A DNA stretch of 32,705 bases from assembly GCA_017621205.1 (NCBI GenBank), contig JAGATQ010000009.1:1-32705 (forward strand), in the 5' to 3' direction. The stretch's first letter is position 1; each line of letters opens with the position of its first letter. Both the position numbers and the translations under genes were made by a program. Origin of the DNA: Lachnospira sp. (GTDB taxonomy: Bacteria > Bacillota > Clostridia > Lachnospirales > Lachnospiraceae). Of this stretch, positions 24,522 through 31,625 are shown piece after piece. The notes below the pieces were generated by a model that saw nothing but the letters and a program-made list of their open reading frames with translations, was not told the origin of the DNA and did not search any database.

Positions 24522-25295
24522 TTAAATCGTCAGTCCTACACATATCATATTGTGGTCGCTTAACACCTGATTTTGGGAGCCATAAATCATTACATTGTCA
24601 ATTGTATTAACATTTACAATTGTCTCCTGCATAAATGCATAATCATAATTCCGTACTCTTTCGCCATCAGGCCCCTGTGTGGGCTCAGAAGAATAAACCA
24701 TTTTACAATAATGAGGACGTGTTTTTGTACCATCATATTGAATAGTATTTAAGCAGTTCGGATAGATTGCTCTCCCATCATGTGAATAACAGGAAGGCTC
24801 CGAATTAAAATCCCCGACTAACATCCATGGCATCTTCTTATTTCCGGCCTCATCCCTGTCCAGATATCTGATAATATTGGTTACTTCAGACACGGATTCG
24901 CTAAGATTGGCAATTGCATGCATACCTGCAAACACAATCTGATGATTATAAACAACATAGGGAACTAGTCTGTTAGCCCCCTGTACCAGATAATTTATTT
25001 CAACATCCCTGCTAGCAATCAGTTGTCTCTGCATTAAAACACTTACAGTACATCGTTGATTCCTTGCTTTAGGATCTACACATGATGCAATACATGTATA
25101 ATGAACCCCATTCAGGGAATATGTCTCCCCCTCTGTATATCCGGTCCATCCCGGCACGCCAGCCTCTTCCAAAAATACAATACAGCCCTGTCCGTCTTTA
25201 TTCCAATCAGATAACTGATTAGCTAGTGCATCTCTCTTTTCCTGTGTAGCTGCACCACCTTGAGAGTTCCAGTTAACAATATTAATTTTTTCCAT
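24522..25295 (-). CDS. CdtB-like endonuclease/exonuclease/phosphatase-family protein, no signal peptide
   Basis: 257 aa from the ATG at 25293-25295 (AAAGGAG five bases upstream). It has the DNase I-like fold of the EEP superfamily. Order of motifs: NIVNWNSQGG (residues 5-14), LEEAG (42-46, metal-binding Glu), GMHAIA (124-129, catalytic His), WMLVGDFNSEP (157-167, Asp/Asn) and SDHNMI (246-251). The combination W-N-x-Q-G, [QE]-E-A-G and H-A-[IL]-A recalls the cytolethal distending toxin subunit CdtB rather than exonuclease III. Unlike CdtB it has no signal peptide, and no CdtA/CdtC-like gene is present. It leads a minus-strand cluster with two DUF2589-type genes. Whether it attacks DNA, RNA or phosphoinositides is unknown. 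Confidence 0.8.
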   Translation of the reverse strand: MEKINIVNWNSQGGAATQEKRDALANQLSDWNKDGQGCIVFLEEAGVPGWTGYTEGETYSLNGVHYTCIASCVDPKARNQRCTVSVLMQRQLIASRDVEINYLVQGANRLVPYVVYNHQIVFAGMHAIANLSESVSEVTNIIRYLDRDEAGNKKMPWMLVGDFNSEPSCYSHDGRAIYPNCLNTIQYDGTKTRPHYCKMVYSSEPTQGPDGERVRNYDYAFMQETIVNVNTIDNVMIYGSQNQVLSDHNMICVGLTI

Positions 25296-25382
25296 AAAAA
25301 TCTCCTTTCTCTTATTTATAGGTAATTGCAGCACTTCAATAAAAAACTATATTTACCATATCACGCCCTTTTCTAAAACAAC

Positions 25383-25406
25383 ATAACAACTATGGGTAGT
25401 TATTAT
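25383..25406. promoter_or_regulatory. Dyad in the divergent promoter region of the nuclease and LytTR genes
   Basis: ATAACAACTA, four bases, then TAGTTATTAT: 9 of 10 positions match in opposite orientation. It lies in the 219-bp gap between the CdtB-like gene (minus) and the response regulator (plus) and could be an operator. No gene is seen in this gap. Confidence 0.4.
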
Positions 25407-25437
25407 ATAAATATGATAATATTTTTGTTGTACCTTA

Positions 25438-25466
25438 TTTACTTTTACATGAGTAAACTATATAAT
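25438..25466 (+). promoter_or_regulatory. Putative promoter of the LytTR response regulator gene
   Basis: TTTACT (25438-25443), a 17-base spacer and TATAAT (25461-25466). The start codon is 49 bases downstream. The spacer contains a TTTAC-ATGA-GTAAA dyad. Confidence 0.55.
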
Positions 25467-25514
25467 GTATAAGATATTTAAGATTATTATGAACACAAAA
25501 GAATGGAGAGAAAA

Positions 25515-26249
25515 ATGAAAGCAGCCATTATTGATGACTGTCAACGAGACAGAGAAACATTAGAAAACTATCTGACACAATATTTTTCGGAGCATGATTT
25601 TAATATTACATTGAAGCTGGAACACTATACTTCATGCAAAGAATTTTTAAATGACTTCTGTAATCAGAAATATGAGATTATTTTTATTGACTATTATATG
25701 ACGGATAGCAATGGCTTAGATTTGGCAAAGCAGATTCGCCAGCAGGACCGACTCGTCCCCTTAATATTTATTTCCAATAGCAGGGACTTTGCAATTGATG
25801 CCTATAAGGTAAAAGCGTCGGATTATCTTGTAAAACCGTATGATTATCAACAGCTTTGTACCGCAATAGAATTATTAAATCTGAAAAAAATCAAGGAAAA
25901 TCAGTATATCGAGCTAACCACCGGACAACGGACCCTTAAGATTTATCTGAAGGATATCGTCTATTGTGATAGCTCTGGTCATTATACACAGATTCACAAG
26001 GCAGATAATACAGTGGAACGTGTGCGCCGCTCCTTTTTTGAAATCAGTGAACAGCTAAGCCAGTATGCCCAATTCTATCCCTGCTATCGTGGCTGTATCA
26101 TTAATATGAATCATATTACAAGAATCAATGCCTTAAATTTTGTGTTAAGCAATGGAGATAGTATTCCCTTTCGGAAAAAGGAATATCATAAGGTGGTTAG
26201 TATATACTCTAATTTTCTATTAGAGGAAGCGAACCTGTTTGATACATGA
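25515..26249 (+). CDS. LytTR-family response regulator
   Basis: 244 aa from the ATG at 25515 (GGAGAG five bases upstream); the in-frame ATG at 25503 lies before this site. Receiver domain: acidic pair in AAIIDDCQRD (7-8), phospho-acceptor Asp 59 in IIFIDYYM, and the Lys in DYLVKPYD. A LytTR DNA-binding domain covers about residues 135-240 (IVYCDSSGHYTQIHKA, FYPCYRGCIINMNHITRINA). This build pairs with GHKL kinases such as the one at 19125, which lacks an adjacent regulator. It is divergent from the CdtB-like gene, so that cluster is a possible target. Confidence 0.9.
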   Translation: MKAAIIDDCQRDRETLENYLTQYFSEHDFNITLKLEHYTSCKEFLNDFCNQKYEIIFIDYYMTDSNGLDLAKQIRQQDRLVPLIFISNSRDFAIDAYKVKASDYLVKPYDYQQLCTAIELLNLKKIKENQYIELTTGQRTLKIYLKDIVYCDSSGHYTQIHKADNTVERVRRSFFEISEQLSQYAQFYPCYRGCIINMNHITRINALNFVLSNGDSIPFRKKEYHKVVSIYSNFLLEEANLFDT

Positions 26250-26265
26250 TGTATACCACTGTGCT

Positions 26266-26865
26266 TCATTTTTTTCTTACTACCTGTATTACCATAAAAA
26301 TAACAACCAACAATTCTCCACCTAGAAAACAAATATCCTTCCATCCGATTGCTTTCTCGCTTCCCACCGCCTCCCAGGTGGCCGGTTCAGTTTTCTTCGT
26401 AGCTATATTGTTATTTTCAATTGCCTGGTCGTGTTTCTTCTGTTCCTGACCATCTTCTCTTTTCAAATCCATAGATGTTGTTGTATCTTCCACAGCAATT
26501 GGCAGTCTATCATTAGAATATGTCTCTGTACTATCTGCAACAGTCATCTCCTCAGTTGTTGCATCTTCCGTTGTTGTTGCATCATCGTTCTGTTTATCCT
26601 GCGTTGTCACATTATTAGCCTTTGCCGCTGCCTGCACCTGCGAATCATCATCAAATTTACCATCCAGATAATCTTGGTATGCCTGTGCTGCTCCTGCTCT
26701 TGTTGGAGGATAACCATGTGCCGAAAGCCATGCTTTTGCCTGTGCCTTCTCCTCCTCTGTATAAGTTTCCTCTGCTTTTATATGATAGAATCTATATTGT
26801 ATTGTGGTACTTGTAAATACAAATAAAAACGATATAAAAACAAAAATATAACAAAACCTTCTCAT
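26266..26865 (-). CDS. Secreted, membrane-anchored protein with Thr/Asp-rich stalk
   Basis: 199 aa. An N-terminal signal or anchor (YIFVFISFLFVFTSTTI) precedes a helical domain of about 45 residues (YTEEEKAQAKAWLSAHGYPP, then TRAGAAQAYQDYLDGKFDDD). A Thr/Asp/Glu-rich stretch (about 88-150) follows, and then a C-terminal membrane segment with a basic tail (GGELLVVIFMVIQVVRKK). There is no LPxTG motif, so it is probably held by its C-terminal segment. The family was not recognised. GGGGGAAG lies just before the ATG. It follows the broken aminotransferase gene by 79 bp and converges on the LytTR gene with a 16-bp gap. Confidence 0.7.
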   Translation of the reverse strand: MRRFCYIFVFISFLFVFTSTTIQYRFYHIKAEETYTEEEKAQAKAWLSAHGYPPTRAGAAQAYQDYLDGKFDDDSQVQAAAKANNVTTQDKQNDDATTTEDATTEEMTVADSTETYSNDRLPIAVEDTTTSMDLKREDGQEQKKHDQAIENNNIATKKTEPATWEAVGSEKAIGWKDICFLGGELLVVIFMVIQVVRKK

Positions 26866-26944
26866 TTTTCTTCCCCCAGTTTACACTTTTCAACATATTC
26901 TTTAAAAACATAAGATAATAAGGAATCAGAAATCACTTCCATTT

Positions 26945-28069
26945 CTATAATGCTTTTACCGCCTGCACAACAACTTCCACATCCTCTGCTGTCATATAGG
27001 GATGCATCGGTAAAGAGAGCACCGTATCACATAACCGATTCGTCACATCAAAAGAATACTCACTATAATCCATATATGCAAATGCCTTCTGAAGATGCAT
27101 CGGCTTAGAATAGTAAATCATAGAAGGAATTCCCTTTTCCTACAAAAACTGCTGCAATGTATTCCGGGTTTCACTATCCTTCAACTGAATCGTATACTGT
27201 GCCCAGCTGGAATAGAAATCCTGCAAGATAACAGGGGTTACTACCTGCCCCTTTAACCCTTCCGTATACTGCTGTGCCACCCGGTTCACCGCATCCAGTT
27301 CAACCTCTGCGAATGCCTTTAGCTTCACTTTTAAAACAGCCGCCTGTAACGTATCCAACCGCGAATTCATACCAATTCTCACATTATCATATTTACTTTC
27401 CCCCTTACCATGAATACGGTAGGAACGAAGCAACCCTGCCCATTCATCATTATCTGTAAAAATAGCACCGCCATCACCATAACAACCCAATGGCTTGGCT
27501 GGAAAAAAGGACGTCGTTGCAATATCCCCAAATGTCCCGCTCTTCTTATTACGGATACTTCCACCAAAGCCCTGTGCACCATCTTCCAGAACAAACATAT
27601 TATATTTCTGGGCAATGGGAAGCAAAGCATCATAATCTGCAGGCTGTCCAAATAAATCAACGGGTATTACTACCTTAGGGGTTAATCCTCCTTGGGCAAT
27701 AACCTTTTCAATCGCCTGCTCTAAAGATTGTGCACTCATATTATAGGTAGCAGGGTCCACATCCACAAAAACCGGTGTTGCCTGACATGCACAAACTACC
27801 TCTCCCGTAGAGAAAAAGGTAAAATCAGGAACAAATACCGCATCCCCTTGTCCAACATTCCATGCCATTAATGCAAGCTGCAAAGCATCTGTACCATTGG
27901 CACAGGAAATACAGTGCTTTACTCCTACATAATCAGCAAGCTGTTCCTCCAGTTCTACTACCTGTGAACCCGATATATAATTACTACTATCTAGTACCGT
28001 CTGTATCTCACGGTCAATCTCGTCCTTTAAGCTTTGATATTGTTTTTGTAAATCTCTGAATTGCATCAT
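26945..28069 (-). pseudogene. DegT/DnrJ/EryC1-type sugar aminotransferase with one in-frame TAG
   Basis: The frame encodes a complete PLP-dependent aminotransferase of about 373 residues if the TAG at 27140-27142 is bridged. The N-terminal 309 residues contain SCANGTDALQLALMA, VPDFTFFSTGEVV, the Asp region of FVLEDGAQGFGG and the PLP-binding Lys in TSFFPAKPLGCYGDGGA. After the stop, the same frame continues for 64 codons with typical family sequence (EKGIPSMIYYSKPMHLQKAF, then LSLPMHPYMTAEDVEVVV) to a TAG at 26945. The closest relatives I can think of are the WbpE/PseC-like nucleotide-sugar aminotransferases used for surface glycans. The first part alone would lack the C-terminal lid and probably be inactive. 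A single K- or E-codon change, or a sequencing error, explains it. Confidence 0.85.
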
Positions 28070-28118
28070 AAACGCTCCTTTTTATATTTGTCAACAGATT
28101 CATAATACATTAATGACT

Positions 28119-29789
28119 CTAATTTCCCCCAATCAACACATTCTTCCCCTCAAAGGCAAAGCCATACTTATAGATTCGCTCTGCTTTTATACCATAATCG
28201 AGCAATGCCTGTTCATAGTGCTTTTCTTCTATCTGCTTCAAGGCTTCCTTTACCGTATCACTTAAATCTGCTTCGTCCTCTGCATCATGTACTTTAAATT
28301 CCAGAATGATTCCATCCTCTCTTTTGTCCAGTGGTTCCAACATCACATCATATCGCCCGAACCCACTCTCTCTGTTTGATGTCACACGGTATCTTCCTTC
28401 AAGATCTACTAACAGTCCCAGAACAAAGCCATGGTAAAACCGTTCCGGCTCTGCCCTGTCTGACGGATGGCTGCCACCATCAAAGGAACTGAACATGGCA
28501 AGGGACACTCTGTTCATATATTCATTCATTGCCTTTATATCGCCGGATAACAGGGCATGAATAAAACGGTTGTAATTCCCTTTCTGTGTACCAAACCAGC
28601 CTGACACCATCTTTTCAAACATCTTTTTGGTCTCGTAATTCGTTAATGCAAGCTCATATTCATCCTCTTCAACATTCACTACCTTTAAATAGCCACCAGC
28701 AAGCAACAGGCTCCAGACTGCCTCCGTGTTCTGTTCCAGTTCACCATAGACAATCTCCTCGTCAATAGTACATGTAATGGTTTCTCCCTTAAGCAACTGT
28801 TCAAACTGCATTTTTATATCCTGGTCTGCCTTCATAAGCAGGTTTGCTGCCAACGAATTGGAGCTGGTATTCGCCCAGTAGGCTGCAAATTTCTTTTTAT
28901 TTAAATAATTGGTAATCGACCATGGATTATAGATATCCGTAAGACTGCCAAAGGTAAAGCCATCATACCAGCTTTTTACCTCCTCCTTGTTCTCCATCCC
29001 AAATTCATCCATGGCATCAAACACTTCCTCTTCCGTAAAACCAAAGTATCCCGCATACTCATCCGAGGTCGTTGTAACCACGTTCAGATTATTCAAATCC
29101 GAGAACATGGATTCCCTGCTTACCCTTGTTATCCCAGTCATAATAGCCCGTTCCATATAAGGATTGGTTTTAAAGGTATTGTTAAACAGACTTCTGGTAA
29201 AGGCTACCAGTTGGTTCCAATAGTCACCTACATATGCTTCTTGTAAAGGGGTATCGTATTCATCCAAAAGGATAATTACTTTTTTACCATAATAACGATA
29301 CAGATAATCACAAAGATTGTGTAATGATAATGAAGTATCTTCATCATCCAAGCCCTTCCCTACTCTGTCAAAATACTCTATATCCTTTTCATTCAGCTTC
29401 CCACAATCCCGCAAAAAATAACATGCTGAATACAGGTTCGTGATAATCCCAATAATTTTGTTTCTTACCTTCTCATATTTATTTTCCTTCACCCCTGCAA
29501 AAGATAAAAAAATAACCGGATATGTCCCTTGCAGCTCTCTGTACTTTTCTTCCTCCCATATATTCAGTCCTTTAAAAAGCTCTCCCCGCCCTTGATACTT
29601 TACATTAAAGAAACAGTCTAACATACTCATGTTCAGAGTTTTGCCAAAGCGTCTTGGTCTGGTAATTAAGGTGACACTATCCTTTTGTTCCCACCATTCC
29701 TTTATAAGCATTGTTTTATCTATATAAAAGCAATGATTTGTTATTATCTGTTCAAAATCCTGTACTCCAGTTGCTACTACTCTTGGCAT
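28119..29789 (-). CDS. AAA-ATPase-like protein with C-terminal PDDEXK_9 nuclease-like domain
   Basis: 556 aa. The N-terminal region is the AAA-ATPase_like family (PF09820 type): FYIDKTMLIKEWW, Walker A as TRPRRFGKTLNMSM (Lys 50), and Walker B as VIILLDEYDTPLQEAY. The C-terminal 110 residues match the PD-(D/E)XK-type domain (PDDEXK_9): GFGRYDVMLEPL, then IILEFKVHD. These proteins occur in many copies in gut Clostridia and Bacteroidetes; their role is unknown, with defence or mobile-element links proposed. The start precedes a short divergent gap with a candidate promoter (29834-29862). Confidence 0.88.
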   Translation of the reverse strand: MPRVVATGVQDFEQIITNHCFYIDKTMLIKEWWEQKDSVTLITRPRRFGKTLNMSMLDCFFNVKYQGRGELFKGLNIWEEEKYRELQGTYPVIFLSFAGVKENKYEKVRNKIIGIITNLYSACYFLRDCGKLNEKDIEYFDRVGKGLDDEDTSLSLHNLCDYLYRYYGKKVIILLDEYDTPLQEAYVGDYWNQLVAFTRSLFNNTFKTNPYMERAIMTGITRVSRESMFSDLNNLNVVTTTSDEYAGYFGFTEEEVFDAMDEFGMENKEEVKSWYDGFTFGSLTDIYNPWSITNYLNKKKFAAYWANTSSNSLAANLLMKADQDIKMQFEQLLKGETITCTIDEEIVYGELEQNTEAVWSLLLAGGYLKVVNVEEDEYELALTNYETKKMFEKMVSGWFGTQKGNYNRFIHALLSGDIKAMNEYMNRVSLAMFSSFDGGSHPSDRAEPERFYHGFVLGLLVDLEGRYRVTSNRESGFGRYDVMLEPLDKREDGIILEFKVHDAEDEADLSDTVKEALKQIEEKHYEQALLDYGIKAERIYKYGFAFEGKNVLIGGN

Positions 29790-29833
29790 GCCATCCCCTC
29801 ATTTCCTTAATAAATATCATAATTATTGCTTAT

Positions 29834-29862
29834 ATTCTAACACAGATAGGATATGTTGTCAT
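29834..29862 (-). promoter_or_regulatory. Promoter of the AAA-ATPase/PDDEXK_9 gene, containing a block shared with the Rpn gene
   Basis: On the minus strand ATGACA, a 17-base spacer and TAGAAT. The spacer and -10 include ATCCTATCTGTGTTAGA (29836-29852 on the plus strand), which is identical to 31549-31565 upstream of the Rpn-family gene. Confidence 0.55.
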
Positions 29863-29929
29863 ATAATTTTTATGGGCTTAGTTTAGAGACATTAAGCTAT
29901 AAATAATATTATATACGGAGGATTATAAC

Positions 29930-30256
29930 ATGATGGATTTAATGCAGGCAGGACATAGAATCAAACAGTTACGCAAGCAGCAAATGCTAACACAGGAAAA
30001 ATTGGCAGAACTCATTAATTTGTCGCCACACTATATCTTCGAAATAGAAAAAGGGGTAAAGACCATGAGCCTATATACATTACATGATATTGTAACAGAG
30101 CTACATACATCGGCAGATTATATTTTATATGGCTCTTCCACACCAACAGAACAATCCTATCCCGACCAACTGGAATTACTTATTGAAAATGTTCCCTATT
30201 CCATGAGGGAAACGCTAGCAGAAATTATTAGCAACCTTCTGCCATATTTAAAATAA
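29930..30256 (+). CDS. Small XRE-family regulator
   Basis: 108 aa. Residues 6-65 form a Cro/C1-type helix-turn-helix (HRIKQLRKQQMLTQEKLAEL, then SPHYIFEIEKGVKTMSLYTL). The C-terminal 40 residues are helical. GGAGG lies eight bases upstream of the first of two adjacent ATGs. It is divergent from the AAA-ATPase/PDDEXK_9 gene with 140 bp between them, so it may regulate that promoter. It is followed by a strong terminator. Confidence 0.9.
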   Translation: MMDLMQAGHRIKQLRKQQMLTQEKLAELINLSPHYIFEIEKGVKTMSLYTLHDIVTELHTSADYILYGSSTPTEQSYPDQLELLIENVPYSMRETLAEIISNLLPYLK

Positions 30257-30301
30257 GCATATAGTAAGGTAAATACTCTGCAACAGAATACTTATGGCTG
30301 T

Positions 30302-30339
30302 AAAAAAGGTTCCTAAGGCATAACCTTGGAACCTTTTTT
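30302..30339. terminator. Bidirectional rho-independent terminator
   Basis: AAAAAAGGTTCC-T-AAGG pairs with CCTTGGAACCTTTTTT (one bulged T) around a short loop. A-run and T-run flank the stem, so it can serve both the XRE gene and the convergent Rpn gene. Confidence 0.9.
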
Positions 30340-30358
30340 CTACAGTTTGGCTCAGTTT

Positions 30359-31312
30359 TTAATTGAATACGTTTTCCCCTGCCTTTTGCAATACCAGCTT
30401 CACCTTCTCCTCTTCCTGTGCTAACATCTCCGCAATTGCAGACACAGAGTATCCTAATTTATATAAAGTTAAAATACTGCCTTCCTGTCTACCCTCTTCT
30501 TTGCCCCTTTTCATACCTTCTTCCCTCCCCCTTTTCATTCCTTCTTCTCTGCCTTCTGCTCTTCCTTCTTCTCTGCCTAATTCTCTGCCCTCTTCCCGGC
30601 TATCCTCCCGTTCCAGCATCAGTTGCCTGTCAAATGTATAATCCAACTTCATAACCTTCACCACCTCCGTACGCCGACGCATCAAAAAATCCCTTAAAAC
30701 ATTCTCCCTGATGCACCGGTCAATCGCCAGTTCTATGCAATGCTCCAGATTATCATATCCATTCTCCTTGTGCTTATCCCTCACATAATTCACAAATACC
30801 ATATACTCCCTCAAAAACGGACACTTCTCTAACAGGCTCCTGTTCTTCCCGTAATTAATGTTATATACTCTGCACGTCAGTTCAATCTCCGGATTCTCTA
30901 TCGGACGCTCAAACGCATCCGACAGCTTCAGTTCATACTGCTCCGGCTGCTTCTCATCCCCATTGTAAAAAACTGCAAATCTTGGAGTTGGTATCTTTAC
31001 CAGCTTTCTTCCATAAATATTCTTACCGCTTAAATAATCCTCCAGCGTCATGGTAAAATATACCAGACTGCGAACCGGCATGTTCGGGCATACCGTAGAC
31101 TGATGCTCATAGATACTTAAATTCATATCCAGCACAAAGGCGGCATCATTGCGGACTGTTAAGGATATCCCCCTGTCCAGCGTGCAAAGCTCCACAATGG
31201 AAGCATCCTCGTAAGACGAACCATTCACTGCATTATAAAGCTCTAATGCATTCTGCCTGTCCTCCAGCAGCATACTAAACACATCACTCTTATACTCTCT
31301 GTTTCCTGCCAT
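30359..31312 (-). CDS. Rpn-family (PD-(D/E)XK) recombination-promoting nuclease/putative transposase
   Basis: 317 aa. The N-terminal two thirds match the Rpn/PDDEXK transposase-like family: SDVFSMLLEDRQNALELYNA, AAFVLDMNLSIYEHQSTVCP, then RSLVYFTMTLEDYLSGKNIY. Around residues 235-280 there is a highly charged repeat based on R-E-E-G and M-K-R-G (EEGRELGREEGRAEGREEG), common in this family and prone to length change. A helical C-terminus resembling a small HTH (SVSAIAEMLAQEEEKVKLVL) follows. AAAGGAGGAG precedes the ATG. The protein probably acts as a DNA endonuclease; such genes often move but no terminal repeats were found here. Confidence 0.88.
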   Translation of the reverse strand: MAGNREYKSDVFSMLLEDRQNALELYNAVNGSSYEDASIVELCTLDRGISLTVRNDAAFVLDMNLSIYEHQSTVCPNMPVRSLVYFTMTLEDYLSGKNIYGRKLVKIPTPRFAVFYNGDEKQPEQYELKLSDAFERPIENPEIELTCRVYNINYGKNRSLLEKCPFLREYMVFVNYVRDKHKENGYDNLEHCIELAIDRCIRENVLRDFLMRRRTEVVKVMKLDYTFDRQLMLEREDSREEGRELGREEGRAEGREEGMKRGREEGMKRGKEEGRQEGSILTLYKLGYSVSAIAEMLAQEEEKVKLVLQKAGENVFN

Positions 31313-31625
31313 ACTAGCACTCCTCCTTTACTGACAGCAGGAGTACTTCTTATATTTTATCCAAAAAATCTCCTGCCTCATTCCTAACATGTTGATAATT
31401 AAAAGCATAGATTTTTCAGATTATTAAATTCGAACTAAAGATTGGGATTCAGTATGTAGTACAAGCGACCATACCTAACTATAGAAAAACTGCTTTGAAC
31501 AAATTATAGCACTCAGCTAGGAAAATTGCAAATATTTATATAAAAAAATCTAACACAGATAGGATTAGGTTGTTATATCGCCCAGTCTCCAGTTCTCATT
31601 ATTTCTGAAGGATGTACCACATAAT
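31313..31625. other. 313-bp gap without a recognisable gene
   Basis: AT-rich sequence with no convincing coding frame on either strand. It holds the candidate Rpn promoter (31547-31576), a roughly 230-base leader, and an ACTCCT/AGGAGT pair just before the Rpn start that could mask its ribosome binding site. Nothing else was identified. Confidence 0.6.
31547..31576 (-). promoter_or_regulatory. Candidate promoter of the Rpn gene with the shared 17-bp block
   Basis: On the minus strand ATAACA, an 18-base spacer and TAGATT. It contains the same ATCCTATCTGTGTTAGA block found upstream of the AAA-ATPase/PDDEXK_9 gene. It lies about 235 bases from the start codon. Confidence 0.45.

Noticed and set aside
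26431..26826. Cys-rich plus-strand frame opposite the secreted protein
   Set aside because: It is a reverse-strand artefact of a Thr/Ala/Glu-rich coding region and lacks a start site.
193..27142. Stop-codon recoding (readthrough or pyrrolysine) to explain the in-frame TAA at 193 and TAG at 27140
   Set aside because: TAA, TAG and TGA all end other genes here normally, the two lesions use different stops, and no recoding signal is visible. Mutation or sequencing error is simpler.
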